From positions 12,289,501 through 12,353,500 of the forward strand of contig NC_071335.1 of assembly GCF_027744825.2 (NCBI RefSeq): DNA of 64,000 bases, read 5' to 3'. Of this stretch, positions 50,126-61,205 are shown piece after piece. The stretch's first letter is position 1, and every line of letters begins with the position of its first letter. A model generated the notes under the pieces. It had not been told where the DNA came from, ran no database searches, and was given only the letters and a program-made list of their open reading frames with translations. The DNA comes from Synchiropus splendidus (Eukaryota; Chordata; Actinopteri; Syngnathiformes; Callionymidae). The translations under genes were made by a program, and so were the position numbers.

Positions 50126-52140
50126 GCATGCACACGCACACACATACATCCAGCCGTTGCCTAGCTCAAAGCTAAAGCAATTTATTGCACACTTGTGTGG
50201 ATAATTGTGCGATATTAAATTGAACTTAACTTTTTGCAACCGGACCATGGCAGGTATGTCAAGACCATCTCACTGTCACATTATGTAGCAGCTGTGTTGG
50301 GGAGTCCACCACAGGCTTTCTTCATCACGAGAGGAAAGGCGGGGAAAAAAGACAAGAATTCAAATCACATAATTACAATTCTTTGCTAATATTCGACTCA
50401 CACACGTCTAATACATCCATGTCCTCTGTGCAGCTCAAAGCTCATTCAGCTCTGAGCCTTCATTCTTGCCGGCACTGAAGGAACTTTGGTTGACAGGAAA
50501 AGGGAATAAGAAAGAAGGAAAGAAGAAGTAAGAATTCAGTCGCAGTCAGCAGAAGCCAACAGACAGAGCTGGTGAGTGCGGAGAAGGAGAAGTTGTCGTT
50601 GACCAATTCAGACAGAGAAATAATGCACAATTGTACGGTTAAACAAGGTGACAATGAGGTGGCAGATGTCAGACGTCAGTGTACTTGGACCAGCGAGTAC
50701 ACATTTGAGCTGCTTCCACATCAATTTGTCACCACACATTATGCAGGATGAATAGCTGAATTAGAAAAAAATGTTTTGCTGGCAAAGATGACAAGGGAGC
50801 CGTAAAAATCACAAACCAAGAGAGCCGGTACAAACTGTTAGCTCACATTCTGTTTCATGCAGTCCAGAAAGACTATTGTGTGTGTGTGTGAGAGAGTGTG
50901 TGTGTGTGTGTGCGCTGTGGTGAAGAACAAGATTTATGGTTTATGTAACAGAAGCAGCAACTGCGGTGTGTAACTGTGTGTGTGTGGTCGCGTGTGAGGC
51001 AGCCGGGGGGGATGTGGTTCTGGAAGTGATGGACGGTGCAGGTTACGGGTAAAAGTTGCAGCTGGTATCTCAGCGAGCGTGTTTGGCCTTCTCTTACTCA
51101 AGACGTCCCGGAAACACGCGCAGCCAGTGATGGAAAGGTGGTGGCTGAGTCGGCCAACATGTTATAACGTCGAAGGAGGTCACAGAAAGTGCAGGGTTTT
51201 TAAGGCAACCTAGTCACATGATGGTAAAGTCGGCCAGCTTCAGTGCGGGTCGGAGAACGACTGACATGGTTGGGCTTTTTTTTTCCTTCTGTATGAGACA
51301 GAGAACGAGATGTTTTCTTACACACCAACATGTTGAAACCTAAAGTGACGACAAAAGTCAGCACGCGCAAATAAACATTACACACCATTAGATATAAGGA
51401 GAATAACAAAATACTTGATCCTAACACACGCAGGTGATTCTCATCATTGTTGCAAATGTTTGATCAGTTTGTTGGGATCCCATTCAGTTCTATGGAGAGA
51501 CAGAATAGCACAACATACAGTAGAATCAGTGAGATCAAACAACTTTCATGTGTCTATGGTGAAGAAACATTTTGACCTCATCTGTTACCATATTATTATC
51601 TTACGGTTTTAGGTTTGTGCCTACTAAATATGATGCATTTTACAGTGAGCTAACTCAATATCAAACTATGAACCAGTAAAACCATGAATAACCCAGGAGT
51701 ATCCTAATAAAACACGTCACCGCTTCAGCTGCCGCACACTGTACAAACCTGCCGGTCAAAGGAGTCGCTTCACCGCTCTGTATGGAGGAGTGGGAGGGGC
51801 CAAAGTGGGGGCTTGTGAGTGTCATGGCGCAGGTCGGGAAGAGATTCGCAAATATGTGCAGTCAGATACCAATACACATTTGGGAGGAACTGATGAGAGA
51901 CTATGAGATTTCACGAAATGGGATTGCTACTGGCAAAACATGATTCACTGCAGCAGCCCCATGGCAGATAAGCCCTCAAACCCCACAGCTGATGATGTAA
52001 AAGTAACATTTCATCTCTGTCGAAGACCCTTTTTTTAAATCGCCCGTATCAGGTCAAGGCCTCACAAACTTGAAAACAGAAGTCTGAACAAGTTATCGGA
52101 CACAGAGTCAAAGAAGAGTCCAGCCTCTTTTGTTCCTTTA
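50126..52140. other. Intergenic between lyl1 and gimap genes
   Basis: No gene. (TG)n-rich tracts lie at 50876-50912 and 50969-50995, with a purine-rich run at 50495-50530. The two flanking genes, lyl1 on plus and gimap on minus, converge here. Confidence 0.5.
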
Positions 52141-52143
52141 AAT

Positions 52144-52149
52144 TTTATT
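52144..52149 (-). terminator. gimap polyadenylation signal (AATAAA on minus strand)
   Basis: TTTATT on the plus strand, about 160 bp beyond the stop codon at 52309. I found no such hexamer between 55166 and 55406. The upstream GTPase module therefore lacks an obvious signal directly after its own possible stop. Confidence 0.55.
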
Positions 52150-52308
52150 TCGACAGGATTTTGCGGACAAGCACAAACAGAAAACAGAGTTCGATTACAC
52201 AGAATATTTCTATGAACAACTCGGTAACATGATGACAGCCTCAATCTAAGCATGATATCAAATCACATTCTTCAGATGATGGAGCAGCAGAGCTGGAGCA
52301 GAAGCACC

Positions 52309-55158
52309 TCACTCTCTTTTCAACACCTTCTCTCCCTGTGTGGCTGCAGCGTCAGCTCGGTCGCTCATGGCCTTCTGCACCTTATCCATGACTTCATCTG
52401 TGTCTTTGTTGGTCAGCTTCCTCCGACCCACTTCAGCCGCTGCTGACCCAGCAGCAGTTCCGATGGCTCCACCGATCACCCCTCCTAAAAACACCCCCAG
52501 GAGCAGACCCAGCACAGCGCCAGCTATCACCACTTTAGGTACTGTCTTAGCCGCCGTCACCAATTTCTCCCACACCGGACTCTCTGCCACCATTTTGACT
52601 CCGGCCTTGGCTCCAGCTTTGGCTCCAGAACCCATTTTCCCCCACACCGGACTCTGTGCCACCTTCTTTGCGCCGGCACCAATTCCGGCGCCAACTTTCA
52701 TGGACCCATCAGCCATCAGTTTGGCGCCGGTTTTCGCTCCAGACCCTACGGTTCCCCAAACAGGACTCTTGGCCAAGTTCTTAGCTCCTGTTCCAAGCCC
52801 TGCTCCAACCCTCTTCGAATTCTCTGCTACTATTTTGGCGCCTGAACCAACTTTGGACCACATCGGACTTGCTGCAGCTGCTTTTGCTCCAGACCCGACC
52901 CATGCTGAACTGTCCACCACCACTTGAGGAACTCGGTCTCCCACTAGTTTGGAGACGTGCCCGGCAGTAGATCCCACTTTCTCCCACACAGAACTGTCCA
53001 CCACCATCTTCTGGACGTTTTGAGCTCTGCTGCCGACTGTTCCCCAAACTGGACTGCTGTACACCTTCCTCGCCCCGTCACCCACCATCATGGAGCCGTC
53101 TGCCAAGAGTTTGGGCATGGCCTTCATCACAGCCTCCAGTCTCTCCCTTGTGGACTGAAGCAGTGAAGGTGAAAGGCTGGAAAGTGAGATCTGAGGAAGG
53201 CTCTCGATGTTCATGGTGCTTACACTAATCTCCGCCTCTTCCCTCGTCTTTTCCATCTCCTCCACCCTCACCTCCTCTTCGGCTTCAGCCACCGTCTCCA
53301 TGTAGGGGCCGACCTGTCCGTACCATTCCAGCTTTTCTTCCTCATGCCTCCCTCGCCTCCTCTCTCGCGTGAGCTCTGCCTGTCTCTGTCTCACTCTGTC
53401 CTCTGCTTCCTGGAAAGCAGGACATGAATAACACTCTCCGCCGGCCTCCTTCACCGTTTGCTCCACCTTCTCCAGCAGCTCTTCCACATTCCTCCTCCCT
53501 CTCCAACCGGGTCCTGACTCCAGGATGTGAAACCTGTCCCCGCATTTCTCCATGATCTTTAACAAATCTGGACGCTTATCTGCGATGTAGGCCTCGACGC
53601 CCCCACTCTCACGCTCCGGAAGCTGATCTGCATGAGTGAAGAGGACCAGCGTGTGTTTCTGGACCGCCTCCGGGCCGAAGACCGCCTCCAGGGCCCTGAG
53701 CGCCTGCAGCTCTGTTTTGGCCGGCTGGTCTAACGGGACGCAGAGAAGGAAAGCGTGGGGACCTGGACTGGAAAGGGCCACGCAGGAGGAGATCTGAGCC
53801 CGGACCTCATCAGGAGGGCGCTCGGAATTGAACCAGTCTGGGGTGTCAATTACCGCCACCTGCAGGAGGAAATTCATACTCCAGTTTAGACAATGTTTTA
53901 CAATAACTCCAGGGTTAGGCAGAGGAAGATGGATCCCAGTCACTGGGGTTGTAGTCAAGAGCGTGGCATAGACACCAGAGCATGCCGAGAACTAACTGAA
54001 CACAGATCCATCACACCTTTCTCAGTCTCTTTTACTTTTATCTTCTATTATATCCATTGTTAATTTTATTTCTGTCACTGTATTTCATAATCAATACTTT
54101 CCAATATGCTTTAGTCAAGAGTCTCTGTTTATACTCAGCTAACCGATCCATAGAAGCCCATATTAACGGACCATTGCCAGTTGCTGCTCTTTTATTGCAT
54201 GTTTTCAGTGGCTCTCTCCAACTCCTCTTGTATACCATCATCTGCCACCAATGTCATAAAACTCCTCACCTCCTTGTCAAACCAGGGTACTGGGTCAACG
54301 AGGCCAAACAAAACGCTACCTACTCCACAGTGCTCACCGGAACAGGCATGAAAATGACCTCAGTAAGACTTGGCATGGCTAGAATTAAACACAGACTGGA
54401 CGGCTAGATAGATCTCTCCTCCTTGTCCACCAGTGGTCGCCATGTTCTGAATCTGATCAGGTGAGACTGGACAATATTTCAATTATTGTAGTTTCTGAGG
54501 TTTCCAGTACATGTTCTTCAAAACCCGTCATGTTTAAATCAGAGTATTAAAAAACAAATAGAGCATGTGGGACTGACATTTACGATTCATTGACACAGAA
54601 AGATTTGCTTTTACTTAAGAGAAGAAGTTTCTGTTCAGTTGGAGTCATGTGTCAGAAGAGATGAATCCCTTCTACAGGAGGGTAGCAAGATAACCTCAGT
54701 GCTCTACAGAACAGCAGCGTGTCCTTACGCTCACCTTTCTTCCGGCCACCTTGGACTTCTTCTTCGCACACTCCTGCGTGATGGGGGTGAGACTGTCAGG
54801 GCGTGACTCAAATGCGTCTTGCCCCAGCAGGACGTTGCCAGTGGAGCTTTTTCCAGATCCCGACCGGCCCAGAAGCACCAGCCGCAGCTCTGGAGCAGAC
54901 GGGGAAGAAGTCGGAGACACAGCGTAGGTCCTGGGGACCGAGGCGGACGTGGGTGTCGAGGGGGCGGAGGAGAAGAACACGGACGAATTGGAGGGTGAGA
55001 CAGGCGAGAGCTCCTCAGATTTCCCCTCCAAGCTGTTGATTCTGTGATGAACTGAAAATCGAAGGTGATTAATGGGCAAATACAGAGAATGACACAACCC
55101 GAACTAACAAGCACTTACAAGTGGAAACATATTTTTTAGCTGGTTTTTCCTCAGACAT
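52309..55158 (-). CDS. GIMAP/AIG1 GTPase with W-repeat and glycine-zipper tail (module B)
   Basis: Exons are 55158-55119 (MSEEKPAKKYVST), 55051-54735 and 53859-52309, giving 635 residues with phases 1 and 0. After a Ser/Pro linker the AIG1 GTPase begins LRLVLLGRSGSGKSSTGNVLLG (P-loop), then VAVIDTPDW (G3), the family box LSSPGPHAFLLCVPL, and FTHADQL (G4). A charged segment follows, rich in Arg and Glu and probably coiled coil. About 190 residues then carry seven imperfect SPVWxKxGSGAK-type repeats (52530-53100). Last come a hydrophobic glycine-zipper stretch (LGLLLGVFLGGVIGGAIGTAAG, 52430-52533) and a charged end. GIMAPs are GTPases of lymphocytes and innate immunity, often anchored to internal membranes by C-terminal hydrophobic segments. 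Alternatively exon 55051 is spliced from the upstream module (phase also fits), giving one double-GTPase protein. A CTCF-like motif lies upstream at 55244. Confidence 0.83.
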
Positions 55159-55243
55159 TTGTGAGAGAAGGGCTCCCTCTAGAGAGAGAAGAGAGATCAC
55201 GTGATTCCCAGCGCGTCGCAATCATCAAGGCAAGCGGAGGAGA

Positions 55244-55258
55244 ACAGCAGGGGGCGCT
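55244..55258 (+). promoter_or_regulatory. Strong CTCF-like motif between the GIMAP modules
   Basis: ACAGCAGGGGGCGCT is a near-textbook CTCF core. It lies about 90 bp upstream of the possible first exon of module B. A weaker match (CCACTAGAGGGAG) lies at 55540-55552. Confidence 0.5.
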
Positions 55259-55405
55259 GAGGAGGACTTAAGCAGAGTTCATGACATCAGGAGAACTCAA
55301 CTGCGATTGGAGCGCTTCACACAGCAGGAAGAGAGAAAGTGCGACAGCAATTCCATGATCATTGGACCATAACCTCAGGTCTATAGTGACAAAATAGTGT
55401 GTGGT

Positions 55406-58400
55406 TTATCTTGTATTTTCCAACAAACTATGAACTATACAAGCACAGTGGAGCCAACAGCAGCCACTGGGGAGTCTAGACCGACAACCACGCACACCTG
55501 AGGACAGTCCACAGTCATCACATGACACATGTTTTCTCTCCACTAGAGGGAGAAGCAGTTGGACTTTACCTGCGTTCAGTGTGTACGACGGCGTCCTCTG
55601 CACTTGCGGCAGGGCATGAGACGTTTGCTCCGGCTCAAGAGAAGAATAAAGCCCATTAAAACTCTGGCGGATGTTATGTTCTTCCTCACTCCTCTTTCTC
55701 TCAAGACTGCGGCTGTACAGGCTCTCCATCCCCGAATCGATGACAGTAGTGGCTTTCATTGTGTAGGTGGATTCCAGCAGTTTGGGTTTTTCTTCCTGCC
55801 TGGCACTAAAACTTTCCACACGTTCTTGCCGCTCCAGTTTCACTTCACGCTCCCTGCGCGGCCCGTCGGCCGTCTTCGTGTACGCGCCGTGTGTCTGGAT
55901 CATTTTATCCACCTGCAGCCAGAGAAACACAGCAGTAATTAAACTCATAAGTCATGAAGTGAAGTGCCATTCATGTAAACCGGTCCTGACCACACATGGG
56001 CGTGAGTGAAACAAGGAGCTGTTGTAACACAGCTATGAAGATAATGAGAGTCTTGTACTGCCAGAGCAGGAACTACATAGCCACATCATTGCGACCTTGC
56101 GGGTCCCCTCTTAAATGAATGACCTTGACCTCTGAAGAGGACACCTATGGTTTCCCCATGGCTTTTTCAACAAAAATGCAGGACGAAAGAGATGAGTAAA
56201 CTATAGTGAAGTTAAACACGACTCCACCTGACCTTCTCAAACAGCTCTTGGACCTGCTCCTGGTCCTCTTTATGGCGGTTGTTGATGACATGGTATCGTC
56301 CCTCACAGAGGTCGATGATCTGCCTCAGACCTTGATGCTCCATCTGCAGGTACCTCTGGATACAGTTTCAAAAAAGAGATTCATGAAGAGATTCATTCAG
56401 TTTAGGAATAAACATCTTCAGGGACTGCATTGAAGCTTCTAACCCACAAAGAGAACCTTCCTGTAAAGCTCTCATGCGCTCACACTTTTGGCACGGGAGT
56501 TTTTATACCTAAAATGGGAGGGGTGGTGGTGTTATGTTAGGGTTGAGATGACTTGAGACAACACTGGGACTTTCAGGAAGCTATGTATGTTTTCCCAAAC
56601 TCTGGTTTCCTCCCACACTTCAAAAACATACAGGCCACACCGAATGTGTGCGTCTTGCCCCATATTGCTGGGTCGGTGTCCAGATTAAAACCTAAAATGT
56701 CTCTCATGTTTCAGGGTTAAATACTGTCGTTAGTTTGTTATGAATATGTGACTGTTCATCATGGGACTTCTCAGTTCATTGTTGGACATTGTGTTATTGT
56801 TCAACAATTTTCTTCTTTTACAACAGAATTATTTAATTCATGAGAACATTTTTGATGCATTTTTTCCTTGTTATACTTGATATCCTATTTTGTATTTTTC
56901 TATCAAAACGTATATTCTCGTGAACGTTCTCCTGAGGTAACACTTATATCAGTCGGTCACACAGAGCTGCCATTTTCAAGTTTAAAAATTCCCATATGAA
57001 GCTCCACATGAGCACGTTACCATGCCAAGCCTGATACAGATTAAAGCACAAAGGTACCTCAGGCGTTCGTCCCATCAAGTAGTCTCCACACGTCAGCAGG
57101 ACGAGGGTGTGATCCAGGACGTCCTCCCCAAAAAGCTCCTGCAGCTCCCCGGGGACGTGACACTCCATCTGTGGGGACGCAGGATTCTCAGTCAGGTGAT
57201 CAATAAGATGGGTTCATTAACGGATGTTTTTTGCTTTGCTCAAGGGCTCCTTCACCATGGAGCATGTGCACATTACTGATACAAATTTAGGAGGGAAAAA
57301 AAAAACAATAACAAAGTGTGACTACAAGAAAGATGCGCAACCTTTTTGTAAACACTTAAAGGCTCGATCACAAGTTGACACTGCATGTAAAGGGCAGCTC
57401 ACAACTGTGTACACTTCTTATTAGAAATGCAGCTGCTTCCTGGTACGTGAGTCGCACTACAAACGCCTCAACTGCAACAACCAGAGTGGTATATTTCAAC
57501 TCCATTACAGTTCAGTTTGTTTCTGTTCTCTTATGTTTCATATGCACTTAAATATAGTGTTTAAGACAAAGTAACTATCACACTATCACAGTTCTGAACA
57601 TACAGTTTAACTCATTTACTGTGCAAACAAGTTTAAATCGCTGTTAAAATATACATTAATTCAGGAAGCTGAACATCAAATAGTTTATATACATTTGCAG
57701 TCCAGTCAGTCATGATCAAGGTGATGCTGTTAAGCTTCCAGAACCTCCCACTTTGGCACGGAAGTCTATTTAATCACAGTGTTATTATGAACATATTAAA
57801 AGAAGTCAAATATTGAACGTTTTCTAGGCTTGTTGGTCTCCATCCTGCCGCAGTAACACGACACAAGCGATGCGCGGCTCACCTCAGTGAACTGGCTGAC
57901 TGGGACCAGCAGCAGGAAGGCATGTGGCCCTGGCTCCAGCAGAGTCGTGGCTAGCTGCGTCTCCTTCTTCACGCTGTCCTCCATTCTGCCTCCGTTCCAG
58001 AACCATCTGGGCGCCTCCACCAGGGCCACCTTCCGGCCTTGGGAGAAGCCCTGCCGCAGCTGGCAGCTCCTGGACGCCCCTGGAGTGAGCGGAGCCGTCT
58101 CACCCAGGATGGTGTCCGCGGCTGAGGTCTTTCCACAGCCGATGTTCCCCAGCAGGACTAGTCTCAGGTCCTGGGATGAGGAGCTGTAGAAGCTCCGTCT
58201 CGAGTGTTCACTCATCACTATGGGGACAATAAGAGCGGAAGAGAACTTAGTGCAGTCATGAATGAGTATCACAAGTTAACAACTACATTGTTTTTGTTTA
58301 CCTAATGCTGATCTAAATCAAAGGTGTCAAACACCACAACTACACTCAAGGTTGACACCCACAGGGTTGGCATGTGTGGAATGATCTGAAAGCGATGATA

Positions 58401-59380
58401 AACGGAAATAGAAATTTGATTTTATCTTTTTTTAGGAGCTTCAAGGGAGTGTCCTTCATACCAGGGGTAGGTCACGACAACGTGTCCAACTGTGTGCTTT
58501 ACAAGCCAAAGGAAAGTGGCACTTGAGTTCAACTTTCCACAGGAAGCCTGGACTCACCTGCTTCCTCGTGTCTTCGGGGGTGTGCTCAGTCAAATCCCAT
58601 TTAAATCAATAACACTCAGACTCTATGCAACAGGAGCAAGAGCAGAGAATGAGACAGACAAAGTGTGCAGGACTGTTCAAGGAAGAGCTCAAATGTTGTG
58701 TGGAGACATAACTTCAGTCGTGAAAGCAGTTACTGACAGGAGACATGCTTTCGCTTTTTCGCTCACTTCTCATCCCTTTTTCACAGCCAAGCCTTCTCTC
58801 GGTCCTGTTCAACAGCATTCTATCGAGGGTCATACTGGCGGCTCCGCACAAATCATTTGGAGTCATAAGGCTTACAACGTTTCGGCTGTCACCCCAGAGT
58901 GTGACCATACATTTACATTAGGATCAGATGTGTGTACGCAGACACACACGATCCGGAGAGGACCGAACTGCAGTTCAGTGGTGAGCAAGATAAAAAAAAA
59001 AAAAAAGGAAAACTGAAAATGTACTTAGTTCACAAGTCCACTACAAAATCGAATTAAATTCTCTAAATCTAAGATAGAGATCATAAAAACTAAAAACAGA
59101 ATCTTGTTGCCGGCGAAGAGAGATGAATAAAGAAAGCAGTACAGCGATGAAAGCAATGTCATGATCATAAATGAACCTTTACAATCCTGGCAAAGACTTT
59201 TTAATCTTAAATCTTAAAAATAAATAAATAAAAAAATGCCATTATTTTGACAGAGCTCCTTCACTTTAAAACAAAAGACCCAGTAGAGCACTAGTCCTAT
59301 TATTAAATGGCAGAATAATGAGGGGGAAGCACAAGTGACTTACCAGGCTGGGTGAGGCGCTCCGCTCCAGGTGTGTTCAT
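55406..59380 (-). CDS. GIMAP/AIG1 GTPase, degenerate G3 (module A)
   Basis: Exons are 59380-59344 (MNTPGAERLTQP), 58217-57883, 57168-57058, 56355-56233 and 55912-55406, with clean borders and phases 1, 0, 0, 0, giving 370 residues if it ends at its own stop. The domain reads LRLVLLGNIGCGKTSAADTILG (P-loop), then VALVEAPRW where G3 should be DTPG. The family box LEPGPHAFLLLVPVSQFTE follows, then VLDHTLVLLTCGDYL (G4) and CEGRYHVINNR (G5 region). A charged, Arg/Glu-rich tail follows. The Asp-to-Glu and Gly-to-Arg changes in G3 suggest weak or absent GTP hydrolysis, as in non-hydrolysing GIMAPs. A donor at 55569 (GCAG followed by GTAAAG) allows the last exon to end at 55570 and join 55051 in frame. 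The result would be one 938-residue protein with two GTPase domains, like the multi-domain GIMAP8. A uORF (59400-59377) overlaps the start by ATGA. Confidence 0.8.
56587..56650 (+). repeat. SINE body fragment in a gimap intron
   Basis: TATGTTTTCCC ... GGTTTCCTCCCACA.TTCAAAAACATAC matches the middle of the fish SINE seen at 49806-50125. No tRNA head is present. Confidence 0.45.
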
Positions 59381-59400
59381 GTATTGTCTAGTGAGCGCAT

Positions 59401-60310
59401 GAACTCGTTCGGATAAATTTCCCACAGTCCTTCTCGACCCGGTCGCCAAAGAGATGCGCCTGCAAAGCTGCGATCTGATGGATCTCTACCTGTCTCACCA
59501 CTCCCAATTTGGGAGACCTGCAGCTCTATCGTCAACATCTCTGCACAGGCTGGTTCGCATTCCTAAAGAAGGCGGAGAGTTTGTCCTCCAGCGCCGATGA
59601 ATCATTTCGGTCCATATTTTACCACACCCATTACTCGACAAAACCGACAGTGAGCTGAGGTGTGAAGTCGAGCAAACACCACGGAAACATCACGGCGTCC
59701 CACCGCGTGACTTAACGATGGCTTTAGACCCGACATTGAAGTAGCACCAGTGTAAATATTTTCGCAGTCCAGCAGCAACTGGAAATATAATTTTAAAAAC
59801 ACAGCATGTGAGATCAGAGCATTGTTTCCATCACTGTACGGCCATTTTATATTTTTTATTATTCTCACAACTTTCATCATTTCACTTATATATTTTTAAA
59901 TAGAAAACTACACTTTAAGATTCCCATTGACACTTTTTTTAAATTCATAATCTCATCTATAAAAGTATTTAATATGCTTGTTTATTCTACATAAATTTAG
60001 ACATTTATTTTTAAATATGTGTAAAACATGATCACTGACTGGCTACAGTCATGTATAGCTGTATAAAGCAGCAGCTATTTATACTGTGTACATATTCAAG
60101 TTTTGTTGCTGAGCGAGTGAGTCAGAGAATCCTGCTTTTCTGAATGCAACATCACCACATATTTAATTGCTCAACAAATATAGGCCACAAAACGGCGCCA
60201 ATAAAACAAAAATCTAAGGTGATAGAAGTGACTTGTGTGGCGCTTGAGGATGGGTTGCTCACAGTCCTGGCATCAGGTAAGCAATGTTCTCCAGAGAAGA
60301 AGCCTTCAGA
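59401..60310. other. Intergenic between gimap and the HMGXB4-like gene
   Basis: No gene. The gimap promoter should lie just above 59400 and is moderately GC-rich to about 59700. The rest is AT-rich with T/A runs. A minus-strand ATTAAA at 60162-60167 is a possible polyadenylation signal for the HMGXB4-like gene. Confidence 0.45.
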
Positions 60311-60313
60311 TTG

Positions 60314-60891
60314 TCAACAGTCAAACAATGGACCTTCAACAGAGTGGATTTCTAGTGAAGCCAAACCCACCAGTGTGTGTTCCGCGCTGCTCCTCAACTC
60401 CGGGACCTGAGAGGTGAGACAGATCAGTGGCACCATGGAGCACATCAGGGAGTCCAGGAGGAGGAACAGGCTCCGGTGGAGACACACAGACTTCTGCAGA
60501 GGGAATTTTAAAAGAATTATTTTGAGACTTTTCAGTAGCATGGCTACTTTAATCCAAGTTTGAAAGAACTGACGTCATCTTCTGAGGAAAAAAGACACAT
60601 GAGAGATCTCACATCTGTCTGCAGAAGATGTTGTCCAATCAGATACAAGGACTCTCCCAGGAGCTGCAGATGGGAGGCAGCGCACACCGGATCCTGGCAA
60701 GTGTGTTCAGCCTGACTGGATGTGGAACTTGGCATGTCCAGGACCGGGACAAGCACAGGTGAGGGGACCGGGCTCCCTTCCAAGGAGACGGGCCTTCTGG
60801 CTGGGGTTGCTGAGCTTTGAAACTGTGTGGACTGTTGTGTGGACGCAGGAAGAGCAGGAGGACAGTCAGCCACCTGAGAGTGATGATTGAA
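60314..60891 (-). CDS. hmgxb4: HMGXB4-like C-terminal domain (partial gene)
   Basis: Two exons, 60891-60613 and 60493-60314, join in phase 0 to give 152 residues to a stop. The first is Ser/Pro-rich and ends ASHLQLLGESLYLIGQHLLQTD. The second begins KSVCLHRSLFLLLDSLMCSMVPLICLTSQVPEL. Joined, they match the conserved C-terminal region of HMGXB4, a nuclear HMG-box protein of the NURF-related/Wnt-modulating type. The intron is 119 bp with a GTGAGA donor and a CTCTGCAG acceptor. Exon-like pieces continue upstream: one ending at 61205 (AADLSKDGAILPQC) and one near 61520-61600, both compatible with phase 0. The HMG box itself is not found before hmox1 begins. HMGXB4 neighbours HMOX1 in mammals, which supports the name. 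It is either a truncated copy, or its front exons are too diverged for me to see. Confidence 0.6.
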
Positions 60892-60935
60892 CTGAGGAAG
60901 ACAGGGAGCAGATCTGTGGCTCAAAAGCCAGGCGC

Positions 60936-60952
60936 CTGCTGCCCTCTAGTGT
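60936..60952 (-). promoter_or_regulatory. CTCF-like motif (reverse)
   Basis: On the minus strand it reads ACACTAGAGGGCAGCAG, a close CTCF core. It lies just upstream of the first supported HMGXB4-like exon. Confidence 0.4.
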
Positions 60953-61205
60953 GCAGACAGAGAAACAACACGTGGCGGAGAGAACAATACATAACCTCGC
61001 GTCTCCATATAATCCACATTTTGTACTGTATCGACATAAATATGCGTCTCATCAGTGATTTGTGACATGGTGTAATACTTGTTTATATGTCGTTCCACTT
61101 GAGTTTCAGGTAAACTACGAGGTTTTATTTCATTTGTCATCGACATCAATAAGTAACGCATCAATATCATGAATTAAACGAATGACTAAAACAGTCTCAC
61201 TGACC

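Noticed and set aside
54057..54407. 116-codon plus-strand frame inside a gimap intron
   Set aside because: Hydrophobic, no recognised domain, and antisense to the surrounding gene; probably chance or repeat-derived.
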